A model generated the notes under the pieces. That model did not search any database. It worked only from the letters and a program-made list of their open reading frames with translations, and was not told the DNA's origin. Shown one piece after another: positions 26,951 to 35,781 of a stretch of DNA of 50,323 bases. Where the stretch lies: assembly GCA_015295805.1 (NCBI GenBank), contig DVEF01000037.1, positions 1 through 50,323 of the forward strand, written 5' to 3'. Position 1 is the stretch's first letter; every line of letters starts with the position of its first letter. A program made the position numbers and the translations under genes. The stretch comes from Geminocystis sp. M7585_C2015_104. Lineage in GTDB: Bacteria; Cyanobacteriota; Cyanobacteriia; Cyanobacteriales; Cyanobacteriaceae.

Positions 26951-27131
26951 TTCCCTAAAGACAAACTCATACCCAACAACGGCTGAAAAATTCCACCAAC
27001 CCAATCCTAACTAGAGAGAATCCTCATCCCGCTATCGGAAAAGACAATTAGTCTCTGTTTGTTTCTAATCCCCATAACACCACTTTTTTGTCTTAATAGT
27101 GGGGGATTAATAGGGGGCTCAATCGCCTAAC

Positions 27132-27147
27132 AATGATAATCATTATC
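27132..27147. promoter_or_regulatory. Fur/Zur-box-like site, best copy
   Basis: AATGATAATCATTATC. Extended to 27129, it matches the classical 19-bp Fur consensus at 17 of 19 positions by eye, and the 7-1-7 form TGATAAT-N-ATTATCA at nearly all positions. It is one of about ten strong copies in tract II and has no adjacent gene start. Confidence 0.5.
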
Positions 27148-27413
27148 CTAAAGTTAGGTTAAGAGGCAGTTTATATCCCCATCACTAGAGGTAAAAGAGG
27201 TAACCAATCCCACAGGAATAATAACCATCATCCTAAATTCAAAGAAATTAGGTAAGGGAAAATGGCAAGTCTAGATGAGGTTTCAAGGCTTATTTGAGGT
27301 ATGGGGAATGAATGTATGGGTATCAAGTGGAGTGACTAGTCTTCGCGGGAAAAGAAGTGACTATTCTGCCTAACAAGGGAGTCACTGGGAATGAGGCATA
27401 ACTGACCGCATAC

Positions 27414-27428
27414 GAATGATAATCATTC
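27414..27428. promoter_or_regulatory. Fur/Zur-box-like perfect palindrome
   Basis: GAATGAT, central A, ATCATTC: an exact 7-1-7 inverted repeat within repeat tract II. It shares the ATGATAATCAT core with the other copies. No gene start lies nearby. Confidence 0.45.
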
Positions 27429-27749
27429 GCATATATTTGGTGTAACCAGTCTGCCTGCTAACCCCTAGGAAAGACTAGTTGTATACCAATGACAATAGTC
27501 ATCCCGTTGTCAGAGAAAAATAACTGGCATGCATAATGTAAACAAACCTTCTCCTGTGAGGGGAAAGAAAGTAATTTAGGCTGCATAGGGATAACAATAG
27601 TCTCCTTGTATCCCAATGACAATAATCATCCCGTTGTGGGGGAAGAATAAGGGTTATGCATGCCCCAAACAATCCCCCCTCTGGGGAGTAGCAGTGATAG
27701 TAACTCCCACCAATGGTAAGGGAAGAATGGGAGAAAAAGATTATAGACG

Positions 27750-27765
27750 AACGATAATCATTATC
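27750..27765. promoter_or_regulatory. Fur/Zur-box-like site
   Basis: AACGATAATCATTATC, containing the exact palindrome GATAAT-C-ATTATC. It is another strong copy in repeat tract II with no gene start nearby. Confidence 0.45.
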
Positions 27766-30577
27766 CTACAGTTGACAGCCATAGATTGCCTCCAGGTAGC
27801 TGAAAAGGTAACTGGTTTGTCTTTCCACCCCCCATAATTCTGCCATTGTGAAACAAAATCAACCAATGGATGACTAGTCTACCATATGGAAATCAAAACC
27901 ACCACCAACGAGTACGGTGAAAGTGACAGGCTATCATGAATGTACATTAATTGCTGGAGGCATCACTGACAGCCAAAAAATACCAACCCTTACTATGCTA
28001 TCAGGGGTTATCCAAAAGAGGGATAACTAGTTTTCACCTGTAGAAGGGGGATAACCAGTCGGCATCTGTTGACTTTTCCCTCTTGCCAACCATTAGTAGA
28101 TGGAAAAATGGTAACTCACCAGATTTCTACACCTCTGGTGGGTATATACCAATGAAAATCATCCCTCTACCACTAATGGGGAAAACTCAGTCTGGGTAAC
28201 TACAAGAATCATCCCTCCTGGAAAAAGTAGTCAACTGGTGTTAGCAAAAAGTTATGATGAGAAGAGGGGTTAGTGGCATATCAATGAGAATCATCTCCCC
28301 ACCACATCCTGAATTCGAGGGAATAAATAGACTCCAACCCCCGACTGCATAGCAATGGAAATAGTCATTCCGGGTTTAGCCTTTGAAAAACTCTGTTAGT
28401 ATTCCTGTCACAGGCGTCAAACCAATTTAAATTTTAATCACCATCCCAACTTTTGAAAAAAGTCAATCAGTCTGCGGGAGTAAAAAAGGTAACTAGTCTT
28501 TTTGTCAACAACAATCATCCCCCTTTCCTGGAAAAAAGAGAATAACTAGTATGCCACCCGCTGACAACCTCCACCAGTGGGGTTACCCGGATTGAGGGAT
28601 TGTTAAAATTATAAAATGATAATCATTATTATTTAATCTCCAGGGATGGGAGAGTGGCTGGTATATATGGATAAAACTTATTCTGATTATCAGAAAGGGG
28701 GGGGTGACTGATGTGGGTAAAAAAAATTGATATTCATAAGACGAGTAATCGCCTGTCAATGAAAAGGCAAAGGCAAGGTTGACAGTAAGAAGGCTAGAGG
28801 CAAGTTAAATAATCATTGTCATATTCGGAAGAGACACCAGTTAGAGGGAGATTAATATCCCACTCACCCCCAACCTATGGGGTGACATAAATGACAATTA
28901 GACTATCCGCTAGTTTTTGCCTTTGTCTGTATGAGGGGGATGACTAGGAGGCATACCAATAGCAATTCCTCGGAAGCAGTGACTGTAGACGAATGATAAT
29001 CATTTTTTTACCATTGGGCAGAAAGAGAAGTTAATGAATATGGGATAATGTAGGGGAAAGGATGATAATCATCATCCTGTAGTCGACTACACCCACCACT
29101 CAGTTTGTCTGTAGGCAACTGGTAGCCTACTGTGACACCTCCTAGGAGTTTAACTTACTGCAGAAAAATACAGTGAGTGAGTCAACAGGAGGAAAGATGC
29201 TATCCTCAAGAAGGGAGGATATGAATGGAAACAAATGATAATCATCCTCCCACGGTTGGGGGTAGATAATCTTCATGGGGAAAAAGTAGCCAGGAAAGCC
29301 TATAAGTAGAAAGTCACCTACTCCATGAAACACTATCAGTCATTACCCCAAAAGTAAGGCTTGAATAAAAAACCCCCTGCCAATTATTCGTCTACCACCC
29401 GGCTGACAAATAGCTAGTGTTTATGGGAGTAATAATCCCTTGTCTATGGGGGTATCCGGAAACTGATGGTATGCTGTAAGGGGAAATAGCTAGTAGGCAA
29501 AGTAGGCAAGCTTTTGTATTTGGAGTCTGCCTACCAATAATACCCCCATTACTACTAGTCACATCTTGTTATTAGAGAGGGTAACTACTTTTTTCCTGTC
29601 TCTGCCTATGCCTAGCAATGACAATCCCCCCAAACTAACCAGTCTACCTACTAATGCCCCTAAAAATAGTTCCCCTCGTATTCCATTATCTTTTCCGGAA
29701 AAATAGCCAGTCTATCCAATAACAAAACCCCTGGGAAAGGCTTAGTCATACACCAATGACAATCATTATTCCCCATTTTCAACAGGCTATTGCGAAGGGG
29801 TGAAAAAATACCAAGTGGGGTTGAGTGGGGAAAAGAAAGCGGATTGGAGGCAAGGGGAGAAAAAAGGCGACTGAAAAAAGTGGCCAACTATAGACATCTT
29901 GATTCTGCCATCAGTTAGGAGAAAATAGCCGGCAGGAAAAAGGTTATCAGGAAAAGGAAAAGTAGCTTTCCTGGGTAGAAAACTATTACATTATACTCCT
30001 GTAATGAGGGAAAGGTAGGCAGTCCCATCCCAACCCTCTGTTTAGGCAATTATAATGGGGTATCATGGGGGAGTACTGAATGTAAAGTAATGATAATCAC
30101 TCTCCTGGGGTTTGTGGGGGTTTATGATTATAAAATGCACCTGTGGTGGGGGTGGGAAATTAAAAAGACTTGCTGTCATAAATTGGCGTGTGGGAGAAAA
30201 GATATCTAAATTTATAGTAATTATAATCATTATCTTGAATTTAACTAAACAACCACCATCTCAGTCTGTCTACTAGTTATCAACCAACTCTCAGTTAGTA
30301 GTCAACTGTAATATGCCTCAGGAATTTAATCAACTGCATATCAATAATAACCATTCCCGTATTCGGGGCGATGGGGGGGAAAATACCATGAGACTTATAA
30401 GAAGTTGGGGGTTATTGTAAAGTCAAACGCACATTTGTCTCCAGTTGAGGGAAAGCAAGACTTACCGGCAGTGAAGGTAGACTAGTAATGACAATTCTTC
30501 CACAGTTGGACCAAAAGAGAAGGGGGTAAAAGATTTGCTATCATCATTGGGGAAGTGCAAACGGGAGGGAAGAATAA

Positions 30578-31231
30578 GTGAGTAGTAACCGGGAGTTGAA
30601 AAAGAAACTGTTAGAAAAGATTGAGGGTTTAGCAAAAAGAAGGGGTTTAAATCCGAAATGCCCTTTAACTGATACACCTCTTAGCCAAGAGGAAAAAGAG
30701 GAAATAGAGGCGATAACTGAGTATTTGGAGTCACTTAACCCCTTTCCCAAGCCTCTGGTATATGGGGTGAGTTTATTGGATGGGGTGTGGCAACTACACT
30801 ATTCTACCGCAAGGGAAATTCGCCGCCTCAACCAATTGCCCTTCGGCCTACAATTATGTCGTGTTTATCAGACTATTAACACCAAAGAAAAGACATTTTT
30901 TAATATAGCTTTTGTTGAACATAAGTCGGGAATAATTAGGGGATATGTGAAGGTGACCGCCTCCTTTTACCCCAGGTGTGAAGAGGGAAACCTTCTACCT
31001 GACAATGTGATTAACGTCAACTTTGAAAAACGCAGCTTTGCTATACAAAATATGGCGGGGATAAAGACGCCTTTTTTTGAGCCAATTAGAATTGTCGAGG
31101 CAAGAAATCCTCAGGAGAGAATCCCTAGTCTGAAGATTACATACATAGACGAAGATATGCGCATAGGGAGGGGAGGGGATGGCAGTTTATTTATATTATC
31201 TAGGCGTAAAGAAATTCCAGAATTGTCGTAG
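30578..31231 (+). CDS. PAP/fibrillin family protein
   Basis: A 217-residue plastoglobulin/fibrillin (PAP) protein. In plants and cyanobacteria these associate with thylakoid or plastoglobule lipids and are linked to photoprotection, possibly binding small lipophilic molecules. The N-terminal helix KKKLLEKIEGLAKRRGLNPK leads to PKPLVYGVSLLDGVWQLHYS, the family core. VNVNFE-like strands follow, then KITYIDEDMRIGRGGDGSLF, the conserved C-terminal D-x-R-I-x-RG-G-D signature. The start is GTG at 30578 with GGGAGGG about 9 nt upstream. It is the first gene after the repeat tract and converges on the histidine kinase with an 11-bp gap. Confidence 0.92.
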   Translation: MSSNRELKKKLLEKIEGLAKRRGLNPKCPLTDTPLSQEEKEEIEAITEYLESLNPFPKPLVYGVSLLDGVWQLHYSTAREIRRLNQLPFGLQLCRVYQTINTKEKTFFNIAFVEHKSGIIRGYVKVTASFYPRCEEGNLLPDNVINVNFEKRSFAIQNMAGIKTPFFEPIRIVEARNPQERIPSLKITYIDEDMRIGRGGDGSLFILSRRKEIPELS

Positions 31232-31242
31232 TAAAAACAGAA

Positions 31243-32604
31243 TCACCTGGAGGAAATTTTATCGAGGTAAGCTGGGAGGGTTACAATGAAATTTGTTCCC
31301 TGGTTTTCTCTACTCTCAACCCGAATTTTGCCATGATGAGTTTCTACTATTGCTTTAGCAATTGCTAGGCCTAACCCTGTGCTATAATGGCTCGAGTCAG
31401 GATGAAACCGGGCTTTTTCACCCCGGGAAAAACGCTCAAACAGGTGAGGTATTAAACTGGTGGGTATTCCAACGCCGTCATCTTTAACCTCAACTTGATA
31501 AAAGAGTTTTCCCTGTCTTTTGTGACAGCTAAGAATGACTTTTACTGTGAGTTTATCCTTCTGTTTTTCTAATCCTCTCCCATGAATAATACTGTTGGAG
31601 ACCAGATTGGTAAAAAGACGATATAACTGACCCCATTCTCCCAAAATGGTAAAAGTTTCTCCGGAGTAGTCAGTACATAGGGGCATCTCTTGGATTATAA
31701 GGTCAATTTCTGTCTGGTTTTGTTTAGCAATAATTTTTTGATCCTCTACGACTTCTAATAACAATGAATCAAGGGGAATAGTCGAAAAATCAGAGTTGGA
31801 AATACCACTATCATGGCGGGCCAAAAATAGCAAGTCGTTAACCAAATTGTTAATCCTATCAATCAGCCTATCTACAGTCTTAAGGGATTGAATTTGAATG
31901 TTCAAATCAGGAGAAGGGGAGGATAATAAACTTTGAATGTTAGCCTTAATAGTGGCAAGGGGATTGCGTAACTCGTGGGAAACATCTGCAGTAAATTGTT
32001 TCAAACGCTGATAAGAATCTTTTACGGGTTGAATGGCAATGCCAGATAACCACCAACCAGTAGAGGCAACAGCAACAACTAAAAGAATAATCCCAACAGT
32101 CAAATCGAAGATAAGTTGACGAATGGGTTTAATGATGTCAAAAAGGGGATGGCTAACTCTTAAGTAACCCAGGGTATGCCCGTTTCTTTCAACCTCCTTG
32201 GTAATCTGACGGAGAAGATAATCGGAAGAGATACGAATGGTTTTACCGCCGGGATGAGAAGAAAGGGGAATGGCTAGGGGTTTATCCGAAGTTTGCCATA
32301 ACAGTTGACCATCAGCACTAAACCATTCTAGGTCAATATGGTCTTCTTCAATCTGATTGGTGGCTAGGGGGTGTTGATGGAAACTCTTTTGTAAATTAAC
32401 TTCATATTTGTCTTCCCCTTGGAGTGGACGAGTAATAATTAAAGAAGGTTCCACTACCTCAATAACATGTTTTAAGGTGTCGTCAATGCGAGCCAGGAGT
32501 GTGTTATAAAAGTAAACATAAATAGATAGGGCAAAGATAACCAATAAAAAGGCGGTGACAGCAGTATACCACAGGGCCAAACGAATACGGGTAGTCTGAA
32601 ACAC
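31243..32604 (-). CDS. Membrane sensor histidine kinase
   Basis: About 453 residues from GTG 32604. The N-terminal FQTTRIRLALWYTAVTAFLL is membrane helix 1, followed by a periplasmic domain (about 40-165) and membrane helix 2 (about 166-186). The H box is FTADVSHELRNPLATIKANI with phospho-accepting His210. The ATPase has the N box LFTNLVSNSIIHG, G1 VKDDGVGIP, F box LFERFSRGEKAR and G2 STGLGLAIAKAIVETHHGKI, all intact. An ATG 84 bp further up would overlap the divergent mdh start and add 28 residues unlike relatives, so I prefer the GTG. No response regulator is adjacent, so it is an orphan here. The stimulus is unknown. Confidence 0.92.
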   Translation of the reverse strand: MFQTTRIRLALWYTAVTAFLLVIFALSIYVYFYNTLLARIDDTLKHVIEVVEPSLIITRPLQGEDKYEVNLQKSFHQHPLATNQIEEDHIDLEWFSADGQLLWQTSDKPLAIPLSSHPGGKTIRISSDYLLRQITKEVERNGHTLGYLRVSHPLFDIIKPIRQLIFDLTVGIILLVVAVASTGWWLSGIAIQPVKDSYQRLKQFTADVSHELRNPLATIKANIQSLLSSPSPDLNIQIQSLKTVDRLIDRINNLVNDLLFLARHDSGISNSDFSTIPLDSLLLEVVEDQKIIAKQNQTEIDLIIQEMPLCTDYSGETFTILGEWGQLYRLFTNLVSNSIIHGRGLEKQKDKLTVKVILSCHKRQGKLFYQVEVKDDGVGIPTSLIPHLFERFSRGEKARFHPDSSHYSTGLGLAIAKAIVETHHGKIRVESRENQGTNFIVTLPAYLDKISSR

Positions 32605-32657
32605 GGCTACTAAAGGTAAAAGGTGGTACAAGTAAAAATTATGGGGGATGAAGAAAG

Positions 32658-33644
32658 ATGACGACAGCGGCACAAGAAGACAAAACATACAAGAGATATG
32701 CTAAAGTCTCCATCATAGGGGCGGGGAATGTGGGAAAAACCCTTGCCCAAAGGGTAATTGAAAAGGATTTAGCAGATGTCTGTCTATTAGACATCGTAGA
32801 AGGGTTGCCACAGGGGATTGCCTTAGACTTGATGGAGGCACGCCCTTTGGAATACCATAGTCGTTCAATTGTAGGAACTAATGACTATAAAGACACGGCG
32901 GAATCAGATATAGTGGTAATCACGGCTGGGGTTGCAAGGAAGCCGGGAATGAGTAGGGAGGATTTGTTAAAGACAAATGCCCAAATAGTCACTACCGCCG
33001 CCACAAAAGCGAGAGAATACTCCCCCAATGCCGTATTCTTGGTAGTCACCAACCCCCTGGATGTAATGACATATCTGGTGTGGAAGACAACACAGCTACC
33101 CCCTCAAAGGGTGGTAGGAATGGCGGGAGTATTGGATTCCGCACGTCTACAAACATTTATTGCCATGGAGTTAGGGGTGGCAGTAAGTGATGTCCATGCT
33201 CTAGTATTGGGAGGACATGGGGATTTAATGTTACCCATACCTAGATATTGTACAGTGGGGGGGGTGCCAATTACAGAATTAATGGCAAAAGAAACTATAG
33301 ACGCCCTGATTCAACGCACAAGAGACGGGGGTGCGGAGATTGTAAGACTGTTGAAAACGGGTAGTGCTTATTATGCCCCTGCTTCTAGCGCTTGTTATAT
33401 GATAAAATCCATCCTACTAAACGAATCCAGAATCTTACCGGCTGCCGTATATCTAGATGGGCAATACGACTTGAAAGACATATATATAGGTGTGCCCTGT
33501 AGGCTAGGCTGCAGCGGGGTAGAAACCATCATTGAAATTGCCCTAACCCAGGAGGAAAAAGAGGCCTTACATGCCTCTGCCAGGGCAGTGCGTGCTAACA
33601 TAGACATGGCCCTGGAATACCTTGCCAAGAATGGTTGCCGCTAG
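32658..33644 (+). CDS. mdh: Malate dehydrogenase (LDH-like type)
   Basis: Interconverts malate and oxaloacetate with NAD. The 328 residues show the NAD motif SIIGAGNVGKTLAQ and LLDIVEGLPQGIALDLMEA with the ribose-binding Asp. The substrate loop is ARKPGMSREDLLKTN (Arg at both expected positions), followed by VTNPLDVMTYL and the catalytic LGGHGDLMLPI with His. Arg in the mobile loop, rather than Gln, points to malate rather than lactate. The annotated start leaves 53 bp to the divergent kinase gene, so both promoters must be compressed or overlap. Followed 89 bp later by the deaminase gene on the same strand. Confidence 0.95.
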   Translation: MTTAAQEDKTYKRYAKVSIIGAGNVGKTLAQRVIEKDLADVCLLDIVEGLPQGIALDLMEARPLEYHSRSIVGTNDYKDTAESDIVVITAGVARKPGMSREDLLKTNAQIVTTAATKAREYSPNAVFLVVTNPLDVMTYLVWKTTQLPPQRVVGMAGVLDSARLQTFIAMELGVAVSDVHALVLGGHGDLMLPIPRYCTVGGVPITELMAKETIDALIQRTRDGGAEIVRLLKTGSAYYAPASSACYMIKSILLNESRILPAAVYLDGQYDLKDIYIGVPCRLGCSGVETIIEIALTQEEKEALHASARAVRANIDMALEYLAKNGCR

Positions 33645-33733
33645 TATTCCCCTAAATCTACAATAGTCAAACCAGCTTGGATAACCCCCAAAAAAGGATA
33701 TAATCGAAGGGGCAGTCTATCCATAGGTTATGA

Positions 33734-34279
33734 ATGGGAGACTTGGAGAGAGAAATATACCGCCCCACGTGGGATGAGTATTTCATGTTACTAGCTAAAT
33801 TAGCATCCACCCGCTCCACCTGTCTAGCCTTTCCCGTGGGTGCGGTTATCGTAAAAGATCGTCAAGTACTGGCAACGGGTTACAACGGCGCCCCTCCAGG
33901 CTCGGTACACTGTACTACACAAGGCTATTGTTACGAGGGATTAAGTAGTTGTATTAACAGTAGTAGTCTACCATCTCGCTCAGTTCATGCAGAGGCCAAC
34001 GCCATAGCACAAGCTGCAAGACACGGCATTTCGACTCAAGGGGCAAGTATATACGTTACCCTTGAGCCCTGTATTGCATGTCTAAAGTTGATAATATCGG
34101 CGGGCATAAAGGAGGTTTATTATGAGACAGACTTCAATGCCGGGGAGAAGCTGATTGTGAGAGACGCTTTTATTGCCGATGGCCTAATTACCCTCAAAAA
34201 GATAAAAGTAAGAGAGGAGGTAGCGAGGAATGCCTGTCGCTTTCTCCTCAACCCGGTTTCCCTTCCCAATTTTTGCTAG
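33734..34279 (+). CDS. dCMP deaminase-like cytidine/deoxycytidylate deaminase
   Basis: A 181-residue zinc deaminase of the dCMP deaminase/ComEB family. By family it converts dCMP to dUMP for thymidylate synthesis. The layout is typical: RPTWDEYFMLLAKLASTRST, FPVGAVIVKDRQVLATGYNG, the zinc His and catalytic Glu in VHAEANAIAQAA, and the zinc Cys pair in TLEPCIACLKLI. The insertion with Cys residues between (CTTQGYCYEGLSSC) resembles the extra metal site of phage-type dCMP deaminases. Convergent with the nitroreductase gene, 42 bp away. No allosteric data can be inferred. Confidence 0.9.
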   Translation: MGDLEREIYRPTWDEYFMLLAKLASTRSTCLAFPVGAVIVKDRQVLATGYNGAPPGSVHCTTQGYCYEGLSSCINSSSLPSRSVHAEANAIAQAARHGISTQGASIYVTLEPCIACLKLIISAGIKEVYYETDFNAGEKLIVRDAFIADGLITLKKIKVREEVARNACRFLLNPVSLPNFC

Positions 34280-34321
34280 TGAGCACCCCGCCCCATGCTA
34301 ACACTCATGATAGCACATTTG

Positions 34322-34924
34322 CTAAAAAGAGTCAAAGAAGACCACCTCGGACATGTCCAATGGACCTGACCTTTCCCTTGCCGGTTCTAGGGCTTTACCT
34401 ACAGCTATCATCAAACATATTACATGGTCTTCAGGCAAGCGTATGAGCTCGGCTACTTTATCGGGCTCAAAGCCAATCATGGGGCAGGTGTCGTACCCCA
34501 TGGCTTTAGCGGCCAGCATGATAGTCTGGGCAGCAATTCCCGCCGATCTCATGGCCTCGTCCCTTTGCAATTGTTCATTATTCTGGTAGAATGAGGTTAT
34601 CATGGGGACGATCTGTCTTTGCACTGCCTCCGGGGCGTTACGCCAATATCTTTCCGGTTGTTTGGCCCAGGCTTTCAAATCGCCACATACTAGAATAACG
34701 ATAGAGGCGTCTGTCACCTGTGCCTGATTATAGGACACTTTTCTTAACTTTTCCTTAACTTCTGGCGTCTTTACCACTACAAATCGCCAATTTTGCATGT
34801 TAAAGGAAGTGGGGGAAAGAAGGGCATATTCCATTAGGGTTTTAATTTCCTCATCTGTCATCTGGTGGTGGGGATTGAATTTTTTTATTGATCGTCTTTC
34901 CCTAATTGCTACCAGTGTGTCCAT
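34322..34924 (-). CDS. Nitroreductase family protein
   Basis: A 200-residue FMN-dependent oxidoreductase of the nitroreductase family. MDTLVAIRERRSIKKFNPHH carries the conserved RRS FMN-contact. ALLSPTSFNMQNWRFVVVK, and AAQTIMLAAKAMGYDTCPMI with IGFEPDKVAELI, complete the fold. Length is typical. Physiological substrates of this broad family (quinones, nitro compounds, enones) cannot be told from sequence. It is divergent from the metallo-hydrolase-like gene. Confidence 0.92.
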   Translation of the reverse strand: MDTLVAIRERRSIKKFNPHHQMTDEEIKTLMEYALLSPTSFNMQNWRFVVVKTPEVKEKLRKVSYNQAQVTDASIVILVCGDLKAWAKQPERYWRNAPEAVQRQIVPMITSFYQNNEQLQRDEAMRSAGIAAQTIMLAAKAMGYDTCPMIGFEPDKVAELIRLPEDHVICLMIAVGKALEPARERSGPLDMSEVVFFDSF

Positions 34925-35028
34925 TTGTTAAGAATTAATAATGATTGTTTCAGTTTTTTAATTTTAGCCCCTCTCGTAGGAAAAAGAGGGGTTAGCTACA
35001 ATTGATTAAACCCGGAGGGGATTTGGTT

Positions 35029-35781
35029 ATGCGACTGACGTGGTTGGATAGTAATTCCTGGCTGATAGAAATCTCCCAGATAAGGATTTTACTGGATCCC
35101 TGGTTAGTGGGGGCACTAGTATTTGGCAATTTACCCTGGTTATTCGAGGGGAGGAAGAGAAGCAGTCATTCTCTGCCAGAAAACATTGATCTGATTTTAT
35201 TATCTCAGGGATTGGAAGACCATGCCCACCCCCCCACCCTAAGGGTTTTAGATCATAATGTACCAGTAGTGGCTTCTATAAGTGCGGCAAAAGTTTGTGA
35301 GGGTTTAGGCTATACACACATAACACGTCTGGAACATGGGCAAACTCATATCTTTCGTGAGACAATTGCCATCACGGCGGTGCCTGGAGCTCCTGTAGGG
35401 CCTACTACCATAGAAAATGGTTACATTATTAGGGATATAGTCACAGGGGAGTCAATTTATTATGAACCCCATGGTTTTCATTCTCCCAGTTTACAACAAC
35501 AGCCGCCAGTAACTGCCGTCATCACCCCTTTGACAAGTATTAGAATACCTTTTGTGGGGCCAGTAATCAAGGGAGGGGAGGAGGCAGTAAAGGTTTGCCG
35601 ATGGTTGAAGCCACAATATCTTCTCCCCACTGCGGCTGGTGGTGACATTGAGTTTCAGGGTTTACTGGCTAGAATTTTAAAGACAGAAGGCAGTTTAGAA
35701 GCTGTACAAAAGTCTCTTTCCCTAGCTAATTTAGCCACTACAATCATTGAACCAAAACCCTGGCAGTGTATCACCATTTAA
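35029..35781 (+). CDS. MBL-fold metallo-hydrolase-like protein, degenerate metal site
   Basis: About 250 residues from ATG 35029, with GGAGGGG about 9 nt upstream. The fold matches the UlaG-like/beta-lactamase-like family: [28 protein letters not shown], and [20 protein letters not shown] where canonical members have SHxHxDH. Here only part of that motif (EDHAHPP) is present, and the first His is replaced by Gln. The later PHGFHSPSL and [10 protein letters not shown] are family-like. Catalytic competence is uncertain. Its stop codon overlaps the end of uvrB by 4 bp on the opposite strand. Cyanobacteria and plastid-bearing algae carry similar proteins of unknown role. Confidence 0.85.
   Translation: MRLTWLDSNSWLIEISQIRILLDPWLVGALVFGNLPWLFEGRKRSSHSLPENIDLILLSQGLEDHAHPPTLRVLDHNVPVVASISAAKVCEGLGYTHITRLEHGQTHIFRETIAITAVPGAPVGPTTIENGYIIRDIVTGESIYYEPHGFHSPSLQQQPPVTAVITPLTSIRIPFVGPVIKGGEEAVKVCRWLKPQYLLPTAAGGDIEFQGLLARILKTEGSLEAVQKSLSLANLATTIIEPKPWQCITI

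Larger units (their letters stand above)
27100..30510. repeat. Degenerate repeat tract II with Fur-box-like palindromes
   Basis: About 3.4 kb without a credible gene, built from two alternating motifs. Motif A resembles TAACTAGTCTGCATACC (examples near 27334, 27444, 27471, 27870, 28022, 28490, 28540, 29637, 29742). Motif B is AATGATAATCAT followed by T/C, often with CCCGTTGGGGGAAAA after it. Strong B copies begin at 27132, 27414, 27750, 28615, 28992, 29061, 29234, 29755, 30089 and 30219. Weaker ones begin at 27217, 27488, 27615, 28151, 28283, 28354 and 28507. Spacing is irregular, often near 65-70 bp or twice that. B is an imperfect palindrome like the Fur/Zur box core. Confidence 0.65.

Noticed and set aside
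24450-30510. CRISPR array
   Set aside because: Repeats are degenerate, lack a constant 23-37 bp repeat with unique spacers, and no cas gene is nearby.
30462-30750. Minus-strand frames at the start of the PAP/fibrillin gene
   Set aside because: They overlap the well-supported GTG-started gene and have no family features.
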